Source of the DNA: Rhodococcus sp. HM1
Lineage (GTDB): Bacteria > Actinomycetota > Actinomycetes > Mycobacteriales > Mycobacteriaceae
Assembly (NCBI RefSeq): GCF_023218075.1
Contig: NZ_JALPTB010000042.1
Span: 1 to 59,995 of the forward strand
DNA length: 59,995 nt
Reading direction: 5' to 3'
The notes under the pieces are model-generated. The model saw only the letters and a program-made list of their open reading frames with translations, did no database searches and was not told the origin of the DNA. Positions 16,657-25,768 of the stretch are shown here, piece by piece; position 1 is the first letter of the stretch; each line of letters begins with the position of its first letter. Both the position numbers and the translations under genes were made by a program.

Positions 16657-17715
16657 ATGGTTCTCTCCCCCACCGTCGCTACCACGCCTCCGATCCGGAC
16701 GCGTCTGCGAACTCCGTTGCCGGGTCTCGCATTCTGCGCCGTGGGTGCCGCCGCGGCACTCGGCATCGCCCGACTGTCCGGCATCAGCCCGCTGCTGATC
16801 GCGATCGTCCTCGGAGCGACGATCACCAATTTCTTTGCGCTACCGTCCTTCACGGCGCCCGGTATCGCGGTCGCCTCGAAACGGCTGCTGCGCATCGGAG
16901 TGGCACTTCTGGGCCTGCAACTGCTGCTCTCCGATGTTCTCGGCCTCGGCTGGGGCGTGCTCGCCCTCGCCGCCGCCGTGGTGGTGGGTGGGATCGCCGG
17001 CACAATGGCCGTGGGACGGCTTCTCGGCATGGAGTGGGGCGAACGCCTGCTCATCGCGTGCGGCTTCTCCATCTGCGGCGCCGCCGCGGTCGCGGCCGTC
17101 GAAGGGGTGACCGCAGCCCGAAAACAGCATGTCGTCACGGCCGTGGCGCTGGTGGTCGTGTTCGGGACCGCCATGATCCCCGGACTCCCGTTCGCCGCGT
17201 CGCTGCTGGGGCTCGACACGACTCGGGCCGGCATCTGGGCGGGCGCTGCCGTCCACGAGGTGGCGCAGGTCGTGGCGACCGGCGGCGCGATCGATGCCGG
17301 CCGTCTCGGAACGGCCGGGGCGAGCGCCCTCGCGGTCGCCGTCACCGTCAAACTCGCCCGTGTCGCGCTCCTCGCACCCGTGGTCGCGTGGATCGGTGTC
17401 GCCTCCCGCCGTCGCAGCACCACGGACGGCCCCGCCGGGCGGCCACCGCTGGTTCCGCTCTTCCTGCTCGGATTCGTCGGGTTCGTGGCGTTGCGGGCGA
17501 CCGGACTGCTGCCCGACCCGGCGCTCGACCTCGCACGACTCGCCCAGACCGCCCTGCTCACCACCGCGATGTTCGCGCTCGGCACCGGGGTGAAGGTCTC
17601 CGTCCTCCGCGGGGTCGGCTGGCGCCCGTTCGTCCTCGCGACCGTCTCCACCGTCTGGGTCTCGGCGATCGCACTCGGCGGTGTCCTTCTCCTCGGCCTC
17701 GAACCGATCGTGTGA
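16657..17715 (+). CDS. YeiH-family putative sulfate exporter
   Basis: A 352-residue membrane protein with about ten helices. The family signatures are visible: LLRIGVALLGLQL, the GFSICGAAAVAAVEG block and VHEVAQVVATGG. YeiH/YadS proteins are annotated as putative sulfate exporters, and some are linked to taurine or sulfonate metabolism, but direct evidence is limited. The gene starts 73 bases after the AraC stop. If the neighbouring dioxygenase released sulfite or sulfate, an anion exporter would fit; this is speculation. Confidence 0.85.
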   Translation: MVLSPTVATTPPIRTRLRTPLPGLAFCAVGAAAALGIARLSGISPLLIAIVLGATITNFFALPSFTAPGIAVASKRLLRIGVALLGLQLLLSDVLGLGWGVLALAAAVVVGGIAGTMAVGRLLGMEWGERLLIACGFSICGAAAVAAVEGVTAARKQHVVTAVALVVVFGTAMIPGLPFAASLLGLDTTRAGIWAGAAVHEVAQVVATGGAIDAGRLGTAGASALAVAVTVKLARVALLAPVVAWIGVASRRRSTTDGPAGRPPLVPLFLLGFVGFVALRATGLLPDPALDLARLAQTALLTTAMFALGTGVKVSVLRGVGWRPFVLATVSTVWVSAIALGGVLLLGLEPIV

Positions 17716-17735
17716 CCGCGCGACGCGAACGTCCG

Positions 17736-18527
17736 TCAGTCGAGGTAGCGCTGTAGCGGCGTCGATTCCGGCTGATCGAGCCGCCAGAATGTGCCGCCGT
17801 CGCAGGTTACGGTGTCGCCGCTGATGAAGCTTGCGACCGCGCGGGCGGCGGTCGTCGGGTCCGGAAATCGTCGGCCCTCCATCGGACCGGCCGTGATCTC
17901 GAGGGTGCCGGTAGCCGGGTCGAACCGGCCCTTGACGCGGTAACCGCCCCGGTCGGCGATCACCCGCAGCCGCAGGTCCTCGACGACCTCGGGTTCGACC
18001 GACTTGCGCACCGCACCGGCACTTGCCTTCTTCGCACGGTTGCGGGCGCACCGCTCGGCCTCGGCCTCGGCCGCGTCGTCGTCGGTGTACAGAGTGGTGT
18101 CCTTGGCTGCTGCCAAGCCGAGCAGGTCCCAGCAGTCCTTGCCGTGGACGACGCTGCTGAGGGGGATGGCGTGACTGCCTGTGTGTGTCCGGCCGGGGAC
18201 ATCCGCCATCCAGAGGTCCACCTCGGCGGCGATGCCCGCCGCGACCTCGTCGGAAGGCAACACGAAGTAGCCCGCCGGGTCGCTTCCCAGGTCGACGAAC
18301 ACCCAGAACTGCGAGCCGGTGTCGTCGGTGTCGGGCAGGGCATCCTGCCGTCTGGCCTGCCAGTCCCCGTCGATCCTGGTCCGGACGCGGACGATGCGGC
18401 TGTTTCCGTCCGCACCCAGGACCTCGACCGGGGTGCGCGGCAGGTGGTCGAGCCGCTCGGCGCGGCCTCCACGCTGGATGACCTCGGAGATGAAGGCTTG
18501 GATCCCTCGACCGGCAGTGTCGTGCAC
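17736..18527 (-). CDS. Hypothetical nuclease-like protein with a restriction-associated C-terminal domain
   Basis: About 263 residues from a proposed GTG at 18527; the start is uncertain because the frame stays open to 19223 but upstream residues do not look coding. Residues about 10-115 (RAERLDHLPRTPVEVL, VRVRTRIDGDWQARR, SQFWVFVDLG, then WDLLGL) resemble PD-(D/E)XK-like domains of small restriction-linked proteins, though the usual catalytic Lys appears as Arg (VRTR). The C-terminus (PEVVEDLRLRVIADRGG, DPTTAARAVASF, CDGGTFWRL) resembles DUF4357/RAMA domains tied to DNA modification. It is divergent from accD3 with a 208-base gap and converges with YeiH. No partner methylase is nearby. Confidence 0.6.
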   Translation of the reverse strand: MHDTAGRGIQAFISEVIQRGGRAERLDHLPRTPVEVLGADGNSRIVRVRTRIDGDWQARRQDALPDTDDTGSQFWVFVDLGSDPAGYFVLPSDEVAAGIAAEVDLWMADVPGRTHTGSHAIPLSSVVHGKDCWDLLGLAAAKDTTLYTDDDAAEAEAERCARNRAKKASAGAVRKSVEPEVVEDLRLRVIADRGGYRVKGRFDPATGTLEITAGPMEGRRFPDPTTAARAVASFISGDTVTCDGGTFWRLDQPESTPLQRYLD

Positions 18528-18735
18528 TCGACTGCGTCCATTTCTGTGTCGCGACCCGTACGCCTCGGTGAGCTGTGTTGCGACGGGTCTACGCGGCACG
18601 ACTCGGGTTACTGCACCCACAGTACGGGCACGGGGTGCGGCCACCACAGGACGCGTCGGCATCGGGTGGGTCGGGCCGAGTACCGGGCGACCACTCCGGT
18701 ATAGCTTGACACCAGGAACGACAGGTGGAGGCGAC

Positions 18736-20241
18736 GTGGCCGGCAGCAAAATCTCCGCACGGGAGTTCATCGACAGCGTCCTCGACGAGGGCAGTTTCGT
18801 CTCCTGGGACACGACACCCGTCGACGTCGGCGCCGACGAGACGTACCGCGCCGAACTCGCTCGTGCGGCCGAGCGTTCCGGCGTCGACGAATCGGTGATC
18901 ACCGGTATCGGCACGGTGCACGGCCGTCCCATCGCGATCATCGCGTGCGAGTTCGCGTTCCTGGCCGGGTCGATCGGGGTGGCCGCGTCCGAGCGCATCG
19001 TGTCGGCGATCGAACGCGCCACCGCCGAAGGGGTGCCGCTGCTCGCGTCCCCCACCTCCGGCGGCACCCGCATGCAGGAGGGCACGCTCGCGTTCGTGCA
19101 GATGGTGAAGATCGCCGCCGCGGTCGCCGCGCACAAGGCCGCGCACCTCGGATACCTGGTGTACCTGCGCAATCCGACCACCGGCGGGGTGTTCGCGTCG
19201 TGGGGTTCGCTCGGCCACATCACCGCCGCCGAACCCGGTGCGCTCGTCGGCTTCCTCGGACCGCGCGTCTACAAGGCGCTGTACCACGAGGAATTCCCGC
19301 CGGGCGTGCAGACCGCCGAGAACCTGTCCGCCAACGGCGTGATCGACGGGGTGGCACCGCTCGAGGCCGTGCGACGGCTCGTGCACCGCACGCTGCGGGT
19401 GCTGGTCGAGCCGAGCAGCCCGGACGAGGGCGCCGAGGCGGCCGTCACGGACATCGACGAGGTGCCGGATGTGCCCGCGTGGCAGTCGGTGATCCTGTCC
19501 CGCCGTCCCGAACGACCCGGGATCCGGCAGTTGCTGCGGCACGCCGCGTCGGCGCAGGTACCGCTGTCCGGCACCGGTCAGGGCGAGGCCGACAAGACGG
19601 TGCTGCTCTCGCTCGCCCGGTTCCGGGGCGTGTCGTGCGTGCTGTTCGGTCAGGACCGCAGCGGCCAGTCCGCCGCGCTGACGATGGGGCCGGGTGCGCT
19701 GCGCGAGGCGCGTCGCGCGATGCGGCTCGCCGACGAATTGCGGCTGCCGCTGGTGCTGGTCATCGACACCCTCGGGGCTTCGCTGTCGCGTGAGGCCGAG
19801 GAGAAGGGACTCGCACCGGAGATCGCCCGGTGCATAGCCGATCTGGTGACTCTGCCGACCCCGACGGTGTCTGTGCTGCTCGGTCAGGGCACCGGCGGGG
19901 GCGCCCTGGCGCTGCTGCCCGCCGACCGCGTGCTGTGTGCGCAGAACGGCTGGCTGGCGCCGCTGCCGCCGGAGGGTGCGAGCGCGATCGTGCACCGCGA
20001 CACGACGCACGCGCCGCAGATGGCCGCCGCGCAAGGAGTTCGCTCACGAGATCTGTTGCGCCACGGCATAGTCGACGGTGTGATTCCCGAATTCCCGGAT
20101 GCTACAGAAGAACCCACGGAGTTCGTGAAGCGGGTCGGCGCGGCCGTGGCCGTCGAACTGGGCGATCTGGCGAGCGAACCCGCCGATACGAGGTACGCGC
20201 GGCGCCTCGAACGCTACCGCCGGCTGGGGTTGCCCGACTGA
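18736..20241 (+). CDS. accD3: Acyl-CoA carboxylase carboxyltransferase subunit, AccD3-type
   Basis: A 501-residue single-chain carboxyltransferase. The N-half (about 20-240) is the AccD-like crotonase domain (SPTSGGTRMQEGTLAFVQM; LGHITAAEPGALVGFLGPRV). The C-half (about 290-480) is AccA-like (IDTLGASLSREAEEKGL; LLGQGTGGGALALL). There is no N-terminal zinc ribbon. Length and layout match mycobacterial AccD3 (Rv0904c, about 495 residues). It transfers carboxybiotin to an acyl-CoA, probably acetyl-CoA, with a separate biotinylated alpha subunit not in this window. The GTG at 18736 is preceded by GGAGG. In M. tuberculosis the gene adjoins prrA; here they are 11 kb apart. Confidence 0.87.
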   Translation: MAGSKISAREFIDSVLDEGSFVSWDTTPVDVGADETYRAELARAAERSGVDESVITGIGTVHGRPIAIIACEFAFLAGSIGVAASERIVSAIERATAEGVPLLASPTSGGTRMQEGTLAFVQMVKIAAAVAAHKAAHLGYLVYLRNPTTGGVFASWGSLGHITAAEPGALVGFLGPRVYKALYHEEFPPGVQTAENLSANGVIDGVAPLEAVRRLVHRTLRVLVEPSSPDEGAEAAVTDIDEVPDVPAWQSVILSRRPERPGIRQLLRHAASAQVPLSGTGQGEADKTVLLSLARFRGVSCVLFGQDRSGQSAALTMGPGALREARRAMRLADELRLPLVLVIDTLGASLSREAEEKGLAPEIARCIADLVTLPTPTVSVLLGQGTGGGALALLPADRVLCAQNGWLAPLPPEGASAIVHRDTTHAPQMAAAQGVRSRDLLRHGIVDGVIPEFPDATEEPTEFVKRVGAAVAVELGDLASEPADTRYARRLERYRRLGLPD

Positions 20242-20302
20242 AGATCCGACCCGGGAGCGTGCCGGCCGGGGAAGGTCACCGCAGGCCCCGGCGTTCCCGA
20301 CC

Positions 20303-21778
20303 TCAGGGCAGCCGGCCGCGTCGGCCCGCGAGGCGCGCGAGTTCCCGGAGCACGCCGGGGGCCTTGCGCGCCACGGTCAGGACCGCCCGATCGGACATGG
20401 TCGGGCGCGGCGGTGCCGCCGACTGCGTCGGCCGGGCCCCGTTCGTCGCGGCGAACAGCCGTACCTGACCGGGGACGCCTTTGAGCCGGTGCCTGCCGAG
20501 GTCGGTGAAGTCGATGTCGGCACCGGCCGCGAGATCGCGCACCGTTTGTGAGCACCGCACCTGCCCCGGGCCGGCGGATGCGGCGATGCGGGCCCCGAGG
20601 TGCACCGTCATCCCGGTCAGTTCCGGACCCGCACGGGTGACCGGACCGGCGTGCACACCGGCCCGGACCGCGAGTCCGAGTGTCCTTGCCGCACTGTCTA
20701 TTCGATGCGCGCAGTGCAGCGCGGCCGCCGGTCCGTCGAACACGCTCAGGGTGCCGTCACCGGCGATGCCGACCAGGCTGCCGCCGCCCGCCCCGACCTC
20801 GCCGCGCACCATCCGGTCGTGTGCGGCCAGGAGTTCCGCGAAACGGTTGTCCCCCAGCTGCGCGAGCACCTCGGTCGAGCGCACGACGTCGGTGAACAGG
20901 ATGGTCACGAGAAAGCGGTCCGCGTCGACCGGGCGGACCGTGCCGGTGGCGAGTTCCTCGACGTGGTCGAGCACCGGGATCAACGCCTCGCCGAGGGTCG
21001 CACCGGCCGGGATCGGCGGCAGGTCGTGGAAACGGCCGTTCGGCACGAGTTCGGCGACCCGGCGGACGGCGTCCCGGGCGAACAGGCTCTCCGGCTGGTG
21101 CAGCACCTCGGTGCGGCACTGGATCGAGGGCAGCACCTGCACGTAGCTCACCCGCATCGCCCACTCGAGATGCTGCTGCGCGGTTGCCGGTGTGGCAGAA
21201 CAGCGTTCGAGCATGGCCATGATGCGGCGGTTGTGCGGAACATCGAGGGTGGGGTGCGCCAGGGAGGTCAGTTCGCCGTGCCCCCAGCGTGCGTACGCGC
21301 CCCGGAAGGAATCGACGAACCGGTCCCGTTGGGCGCGGGTCCATCCGGGCGGCGGCTCGCCGTCCTCGGACAGCAGAGCCTCGGACCAAGGCTCGGCGAG
21401 GACCAGCCCGGCGACCCGGTCGGGACAGCGGGCGGCGAGCAGGGCGACCGCCCCGCAGGTACTGGAGGCTCCGACCAGTGTCACCCGCGCGACACCGGCG
21501 TCGTCGAGGACCGCGAGGACGTCGTCGGCCTGCTCCTCGAGGGTCGGAACGTGGTCGACCGGATCGGACAGCCCGAAGCCGCGCCGCTGGAAGAACAGCG
21601 ACCGCGCGAAGCTGGAGCAGCGTTCGAAGTTGTAGTGCAGATGCGGATCGGTCCACATCAGGTCCGGGTGCATCATGTCCTCGAAGAACCAGGCCACCGG
21701 GTGTGGCCCTCCGCCCACGAGCTGGTACGCCAGTGCGTGACCGTCGCGCTGGATGTACCGCGTCACGGGCGGGTCCAT
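20303..21778 (-). CDS. Alpha/beta hydrolase-class III adenylate cyclase fusion (Rv1900c-like)
   Basis: A 491-residue protein. Residues about 5-280 form an alpha/beta hydrolase-like domain (FFQRRGFGLSDPVDHVPTLE). Residues about 295-450 are a class III cyclase domain: VTILFTDVVRSTEVLAQLGD carries one metal-binding Asp, and GIAGDGTLSVFDGP follows. The usual Asn-x-x-x-Arg site reads HLGAR (Asn replaced by His), as in divergent actinobacterial cyclases. The hydrolase nucleophile elbow reads VGASSTCG and not G-x-S-x-G, so esterase activity is doubtful. The layout matches mycobacterial LipJ (Rv1900c), which makes cAMP. A C-terminal tail of about 40 residues is basic. Confidence 0.88.
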   Translation of the reverse strand: MDPPVTRYIQRDGHALAYQLVGGGPHPVAWFFEDMMHPDLMWTDPHLHYNFERCSSFARSLFFQRRGFGLSDPVDHVPTLEEQADDVLAVLDDAGVARVTLVGASSTCGAVALLAARCPDRVAGLVLAEPWSEALLSEDGEPPPGWTRAQRDRFVDSFRGAYARWGHGELTSLAHPTLDVPHNRRIMAMLERCSATPATAQQHLEWAMRVSYVQVLPSIQCRTEVLHQPESLFARDAVRRVAELVPNGRFHDLPPIPAGATLGEALIPVLDHVEELATGTVRPVDADRFLVTILFTDVVRSTEVLAQLGDNRFAELLAAHDRMVRGEVGAGGGSLVGIAGDGTLSVFDGPAAALHCAHRIDSAARTLGLAVRAGVHAGPVTRAGPELTGMTVHLGARIAASAGPGQVRCSQTVRDLAAGADIDFTDLGRHRLKGVPGQVRLFAATNGARPTQSAAPPRPTMSDRAVLTVARKAPGVLRELARLAGRRGRLP

Positions 21779-21864
21779 GGGACAACGATAGGCGGCGACC
21801 GGGCGAGCTGCGAGGGATCAGCCCCTCGTCCGACCCCGGTGACCCGGCGCGACGAGATTCCTGC

Positions 21865-22539
21865 TCACCCGCTGGAGCCCGCGACGGCACCCGCGGTGAC
21901 GGCCGCGATCATCGCGGTGTTGACCGCCTCGACCGCCTGACGGACCGCGGCTCCCGCCCATTCCCCTTCTGCGATCTCCTTCGCGCGCTTGTTCACGGCA
22001 CGCTTGTCCGCGTCCGGGAACACCTTCGAGGCCGCAGAGACGGCCGAGAGCATCGAGACAAGGGCCGCGGTCCGTGGCGCCGGAGTGAGACCGTCGACCA
22101 GCGCGGCCCGCAGTTCGGCGCGCACGTGCCGCTCGTGACTCTCGTCCACCGCGGGCCACCGGCGCGTCGTGAACAGTCCGAGGATCCGACCGCGCTCTTC
22201 CCGCAGCCAGCCCCGGTCGACGATTCGATCGATCAGCGTGTCCTGCAGACCCTTGGTGAGCTTCTCGATCGCCGACGCCGGTTTCATCGGTTTCGCGTCG
22301 GCGAGCCTGCGGGTGGCGTCGGCGAGCACCGGATCGTCCGGCGCCGGGTCCGGGCGCACCACGAGCCGGCCCTTCCGGACGACGCTGCCGTCGATGTCGG
22401 GCGTGACGGTCCCGGCGAGCGCGAGTTCGAGCAGCACCGCCCCGGCCAGCACCCGCGGCAACCGGGTACCGTCCACGATCGGTTTGCCCGATTCGTCGTC
22501 CAGCAGCAACAGCAGCAGGTCTTCGGCGAGCAGCGGCAT
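21865..22539 (-). CDS. GPP34-family phosphoprotein (Golgi phosphoprotein 3-like)
   Basis: A 224-residue protein with the GPP34 opening AEDLLLLLLDDESGKPIVDG and the middle block VRKGRLVV, RGWLREERGRILGLFTTRRWP, and ALVSMLSAVSAASKVFPD near the end. GPP34 in eukaryotes (GOLPH3/Vps74) binds PI4P; actinobacterial members are widespread but their role is unknown. The ATG at 22539 is chosen because family members begin just before AEDLLLLL; a GTG at 22548 is possible. It is divergent from prpE. Confidence 0.87.
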   Translation of the reverse strand: MPLLAEDLLLLLLDDESGKPIVDGTRLPRVLAGAVLLELALAGTVTPDIDGSVVRKGRLVVRPDPAPDDPVLADATRRLADAKPMKPASAIEKLTKGLQDTLIDRIVDRGWLREERGRILGLFTTRRWPAVDESHERHVRAELRAALVDGLTPAPRTAALVSMLSAVSAASKVFPDADKRAVNKRAKEIAEGEWAGAAVRQAVEAVNTAMIAAVTAGAVAGSSG

Positions 22540-22694
22540 GTAATCCACGTTACTGTTCGCCACCCGCTCGTCGACCGATTCGGACCGTCCGTCGCACGGC
22601 ATCCGCACCGAACCGCGGGGTGGCACCCGGGGCACCGTCCGGTCGCATAAGGTGTTCGGCGTCACAGTGCTGTGTGGAGGAAGGACACGAATCG

Positions 22695-24587
22695 ATGAGC
22701 TCGTACGCGGAGGCGTTCCGGCAGAGTGTGGAGGACCCGGAGACCTTCTGGCTCGACGCCGCGCGCGGAGTGGACTGGGTGAACGCACCGACCCGGGCTC
22801 TCGACGGTTCCGAGGCGCCCTCCTTCCGCTGGTTCCCGGACGGCACGCTCAACACCAGCGTCAACGCACTGGACCGGCACGTGCAGGCCGGCCACGGCGA
22901 CCGCACCGCGCTGATCTGGGACTCGGCGATGGTCCCGGCCAAGCGCACCTACACCTATTCCGAGCTGCTCGACGAGGTTGCCGTGTTCGCCGGCGTGCTG
23001 CGTGACCAGGGCATCGTCGCTGGGGACCGTGTCATCGTCTACATGCCGATGATCCCGGAGGCAGCCATCGCGATGCTCGCGTGCGCCCGCATCGGCGCCG
23101 TGCACTCGGTGGTGTTCGGCGGGTTCGCCGCGAAGGAACTGGCCACCCGCATCGACGACGCGCAGCCGGCGCTCCTGGTGACCGCGTCCGGCGGTCTCGA
23201 GCCGGGCCGCACCGTCGAATATCTCCCCATGGTCGAACAGGCGATCGGCCTGTCGCAGACCCCGCCGCACACCGTGATCGTCAAGGACCGCGAGTCCATC
23301 CCGGGCTCGGCCGCGGACTACAAGACCTCGTCGGCGGCGTGGTTCGACTGGGACGAGCTGGTCGCCGACGCCGGCCCGGCCGATCCGGTCCCGGTCGCGG
23401 CCACCGACCCGCTGTACATCCTGTACACCTCGGGGACCACCGGGAAGCCGAAGGGTGTGGTCCGCGACAACGGCGGTCACGCGGTCGCGCTGACCTGGTC
23501 GATGCGCAACATCTACGACATCTCCCCCGGTGACGTGTGGTGGACGGCCTCCGACGTCGGCTGGGTCGTCGGCCACTCCTACATCGTGTACGGGCCGCTG
23601 CTCGTCGGCGCGACGACCGTGATGTACGAGGGCAAGCCGGTGGGCACCCCCGACGCGGGCGCGTTCTGGCGGATCATCTCCGAATACGGTGTCCGTGCGC
23701 TGTTCACCGCACCCACCGCGATCCGCGCCGTCCGCAAGGCCGATCCGAACGCCGAGGAACTGAAGAAGTACGACATCTCGTCGCTGCAGACGCTGTTCGC
23801 GGCCGGCGAGCGTCTCGACCCGGACACCTACGAATGGGCGACCGCCGTCCTCGACCGTCCCGTCGTCGACCACTGGTGGCAGACCGAGACCGGCTGGGCG
23901 ATCGCGGCGAATCTGCGCGGCCTCGAACCGATGCCGCTCAAGGCCGGCTCCCCCACCGTCCCGGTCCCCGGCTACCGCGTCGAAATCGTCGACGGCGAAG
24001 GCAAGCGCGTCGAGGCCGGCACCGAGGGCAACATCGTCATCGCGCTGCCGTTGCCGCCCGGCACCCTCACCGGTCTGTGGCGCGACGAGGATCGCTACCG
24101 CCGCTCCTACCTCGACACGTTCCCCGGCTACTACCTCACCGGCGACTCCGGGTACATCGACGAGGACGGCTACGTGTTCGTCCTCGGCCGCTCCGACGAC
24201 GTCATCAACGTTGCCGGACACCGTCTTTCGACGGGAAGCATGGAAGCGGTCGTGGCGTCGCACCCCGCCGTCGCCGAGTGCGCGGTCATCGGCATCCGCG
24301 ACGAGCTCAAGGGCCAGCGGCCCAGCGGCTACGTCGTCCTCAAGGCCGGCGTCGATATCGATCCGGAGAAGCTCCGGCAGGAACTGGTCACGATGGTCCG
24401 CGAACAGATCGGTGCCGTCGCAACCTTCCGCGACGTGACGGTGGTGCAGGCGCTGCCGAAGACCCGATCCGGCAAGATCCTGCGGAAGACCATGCGGCAG
24501 ATCGCCGATCACGAGCAGTACACGGTTCCCTCGACCATCGAGGACCCGGCGGTGCTCGAGGCGCTGGAGCGGCAGCTCGGCGGCTAG
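22695..24587 (+). CDS. prpE: Propionyl-CoA synthetase
   Basis: A 630-residue AMP-forming ligase of the acetyl/propionyl-CoA synthetase family. It has an N-terminal ACAS_N domain, YILYTSGTTGKPKGVVRDNG (P-loop), VWWTASDVGWVVGHSYIVYG, WWQTETGW (A5 region) and the catalytic Lys in TRSGKILRKTMRQI, the site regulated by acylation in this family. The VVRDNGGHAV and DVGWVVGHSY wording is that of PrpE and not Acs. It activates propionate to propionyl-CoA. The ATG at 22695 follows a GGAGGAAGGA site. A hairpin at 24602-24637 follows the stop. Confidence 0.88.
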   Translation: MSSYAEAFRQSVEDPETFWLDAARGVDWVNAPTRALDGSEAPSFRWFPDGTLNTSVNALDRHVQAGHGDRTALIWDSAMVPAKRTYTYSELLDEVAVFAGVLRDQGIVAGDRVIVYMPMIPEAAIAMLACARIGAVHSVVFGGFAAKELATRIDDAQPALLVTASGGLEPGRTVEYLPMVEQAIGLSQTPPHTVIVKDRESIPGSAADYKTSSAAWFDWDELVADAGPADPVPVAATDPLYILYTSGTTGKPKGVVRDNGGHAVALTWSMRNIYDISPGDVWWTASDVGWVVGHSYIVYGPLLVGATTVMYEGKPVGTPDAGAFWRIISEYGVRALFTAPTAIRAVRKADPNAEELKKYDISSLQTLFAAGERLDPDTYEWATAVLDRPVVDHWWQTETGWAIAANLRGLEPMPLKAGSPTVPVPGYRVEIVDGEGKRVEAGTEGNIVIALPLPPGTLTGLWRDEDRYRRSYLDTFPGYYLTGDSGYIDEDGYVFVLGRSDDVINVAGHRLSTGSMEAVVASHPAVAECAVIGIRDELKGQRPSGYVVLKAGVDIDPEKLRQELVTMVREQIGAVATFRDVTVVQALPKTRSGKILRKTMRQIADHEQYTVPSTIEDPAVLEALERQLGG

Positions 24588-24601
24588 AGCAGAAGACGAA
24601 G

Positions 24602-24640
24602 GGACCCCGCCGCCGAGCGCTGCTCAGCGGTGGGGTTCTT
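24602..24640. terminator. Hairpin terminator between convergent prpE and yihY-like genes
   Basis: A 16-pair stem with one mismatch and two G-U pairs (24603-24618 with 24622-24637, loop GCT) lies 15 bases after the prpE stop and overlaps the stop codon of the opposite gene. The plus-strand tail is CTTCC, so there is only a weak T-tract. It probably works for both strands. Confidence 0.5.
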
Positions 24641-25694
24641 CCGTGTCGTGGCCGGCGCCGGTGCGCAGCCGTCGTCCGTAGTCGACGAGTTCCTGCAGCT
24701 TCGCGTCGTTCTTCTCGCTCACCCGGGTGTCGCGCTCGGGTAGCTGCAGCGACTCCTCCGCCGCGATGCCGGCCTGCAGCTGACGGCCGCGCTCGAGTTC
24801 GGCATCGAATTCGGCGCCGAACAGCAACGCCAGGTTCGTGATCCACAGCCAGAGCAGGAAGATCACGGCGCCGGCGAGCGAACCGTACGTGCGGTCGTAA
24901 CTGCCGAAGTTGGAGACGTAGAACGCAAAGATCACCGAGGCGGCGATCCAGGTGCCGATCGCGATGACCGATCCGAGGCTGAGCCACCGGAACTTCGGTT
25001 GTGCCACATTGGGTGTCACGTAGTAGAGCACCGCCACGATCACCACGACGAGCACGAGCATCACCGGCCATTTGGCGATGTTCCACACGGTGACCGCGGT
25101 GTCGCCGAGCCCGACGGCATCGCCGAGGGCACGCGCGACCGGGCCGCTGATCACGAGCATCGCGGCGGTCGCGCCGGCGGCGATCAGTGCCAGCGCCGTG
25201 ACGAGCAGCATCAGAGGCCGCAGTTTCCACACCGGCCGGCCCTCGTCGATCTCGTAGATGCGGTTCATCGCCCGGCCGAACGCACCGACGTAGCCCGACG
25301 CGGTCCACAGCGCGGCGAGCACACCGATGATCAGCGCGAGCCCGGCGGACGGGGCGTTCACGAGCTGCTCGACCGGTCCACGCAGGGTGTCCACCGCCGA
25401 GGCGGGACCGAGATCCTCGACCATCTGCATCATTCCGTCGACCGTGGATCGTCCCTGCCCGACCACGCCGAGCAGCGACACCACCACGAGCAGTGCGGGA
25501 AACAGCGACAGCACCGCGTAGTAGGTGAGCGCGGCGGCGAGGTCCGTGCACTGGTCGCGGCCGAATTCGCGAACTGTCCTGCGGACCACGTACTTCCACG
25601 ACGGTTTCGTCAGATCCGTCGGTGAGTCCGGTTTGCGGGGATCGTCGGGCGCGACCGTCCCACCGGTGCGTCCCGAGCCTTCGTCGACCGTCAT
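24624..25694 (-). CDS. YihY/BrkB-family membrane protein
   Basis: A 356-residue protein with about six helices. Family markers are the N-terminal REFGRDQCTDLAAALTYYAV, the LLFPALL-type first helix, and the late block GAVIFLLWLWITNLALLFGA followed by EFDAELERGRQL. YihY proteins were once called ribonuclease BN but are membrane proteins of unclear function. The C-terminal about 60 residues (EESLQLPERDTRVSEKNDAK) are hydrophilic and typical of actinobacterial members. It is divergent from the flavin reductase gene. Confidence 0.9.
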   Translation of the reverse strand: MTVDEGSGRTGGTVAPDDPRKPDSPTDLTKPSWKYVVRRTVREFGRDQCTDLAAALTYYAVLSLFPALLVVVSLLGVVGQGRSTVDGMMQMVEDLGPASAVDTLRGPVEQLVNAPSAGLALIIGVLAALWTASGYVGAFGRAMNRIYEIDEGRPVWKLRPLMLLVTALALIAAGATAAMLVISGPVARALGDAVGLGDTAVTVWNIAKWPVMLVLVVVIVAVLYYVTPNVAQPKFRWLSLGSVIAIGTWIAASVIFAFYVSNFGSYDRTYGSLAGAVIFLLWLWITNLALLFGAEFDAELERGRQLQAGIAAEESLQLPERDTRVSEKNDAKLQELVDYGRRLRTGAGHDTEEPHR

Positions 25695-25768
25695 GGCGCC
25701 ATGAGTACCCGCGCTCGGCGGCCGACCAAACGCGCGCGCCCGGCGTCCATCCGACGTACGATGCGGCG

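Noticed and set aside
16005-17651. 548-residue open frame antisense to YeiH
   Set aside because: Shadow of the membrane protein gene, Pro/Ala/Thr-rich.
18700-18735. TTGACA-like box before accD3
   Set aside because: It is only about 30 bases from the start codon, leaving no room for a -10 and transcription start at normal spacing.
18528-19223. N-terminal extension of the nuclease-like protein to 19223
   Set aside because: It is antisense to accD3 beyond 18736 and the residues between 18527 and 18735 do not look coding.
22662-24512. 616-residue open frame antisense to prpE
   Set aside because: Long antisense frames are expected at this GC content; the composition is Val/Asp/Arg/Gly-rich without any domain, and prpE is complete on the other strand.
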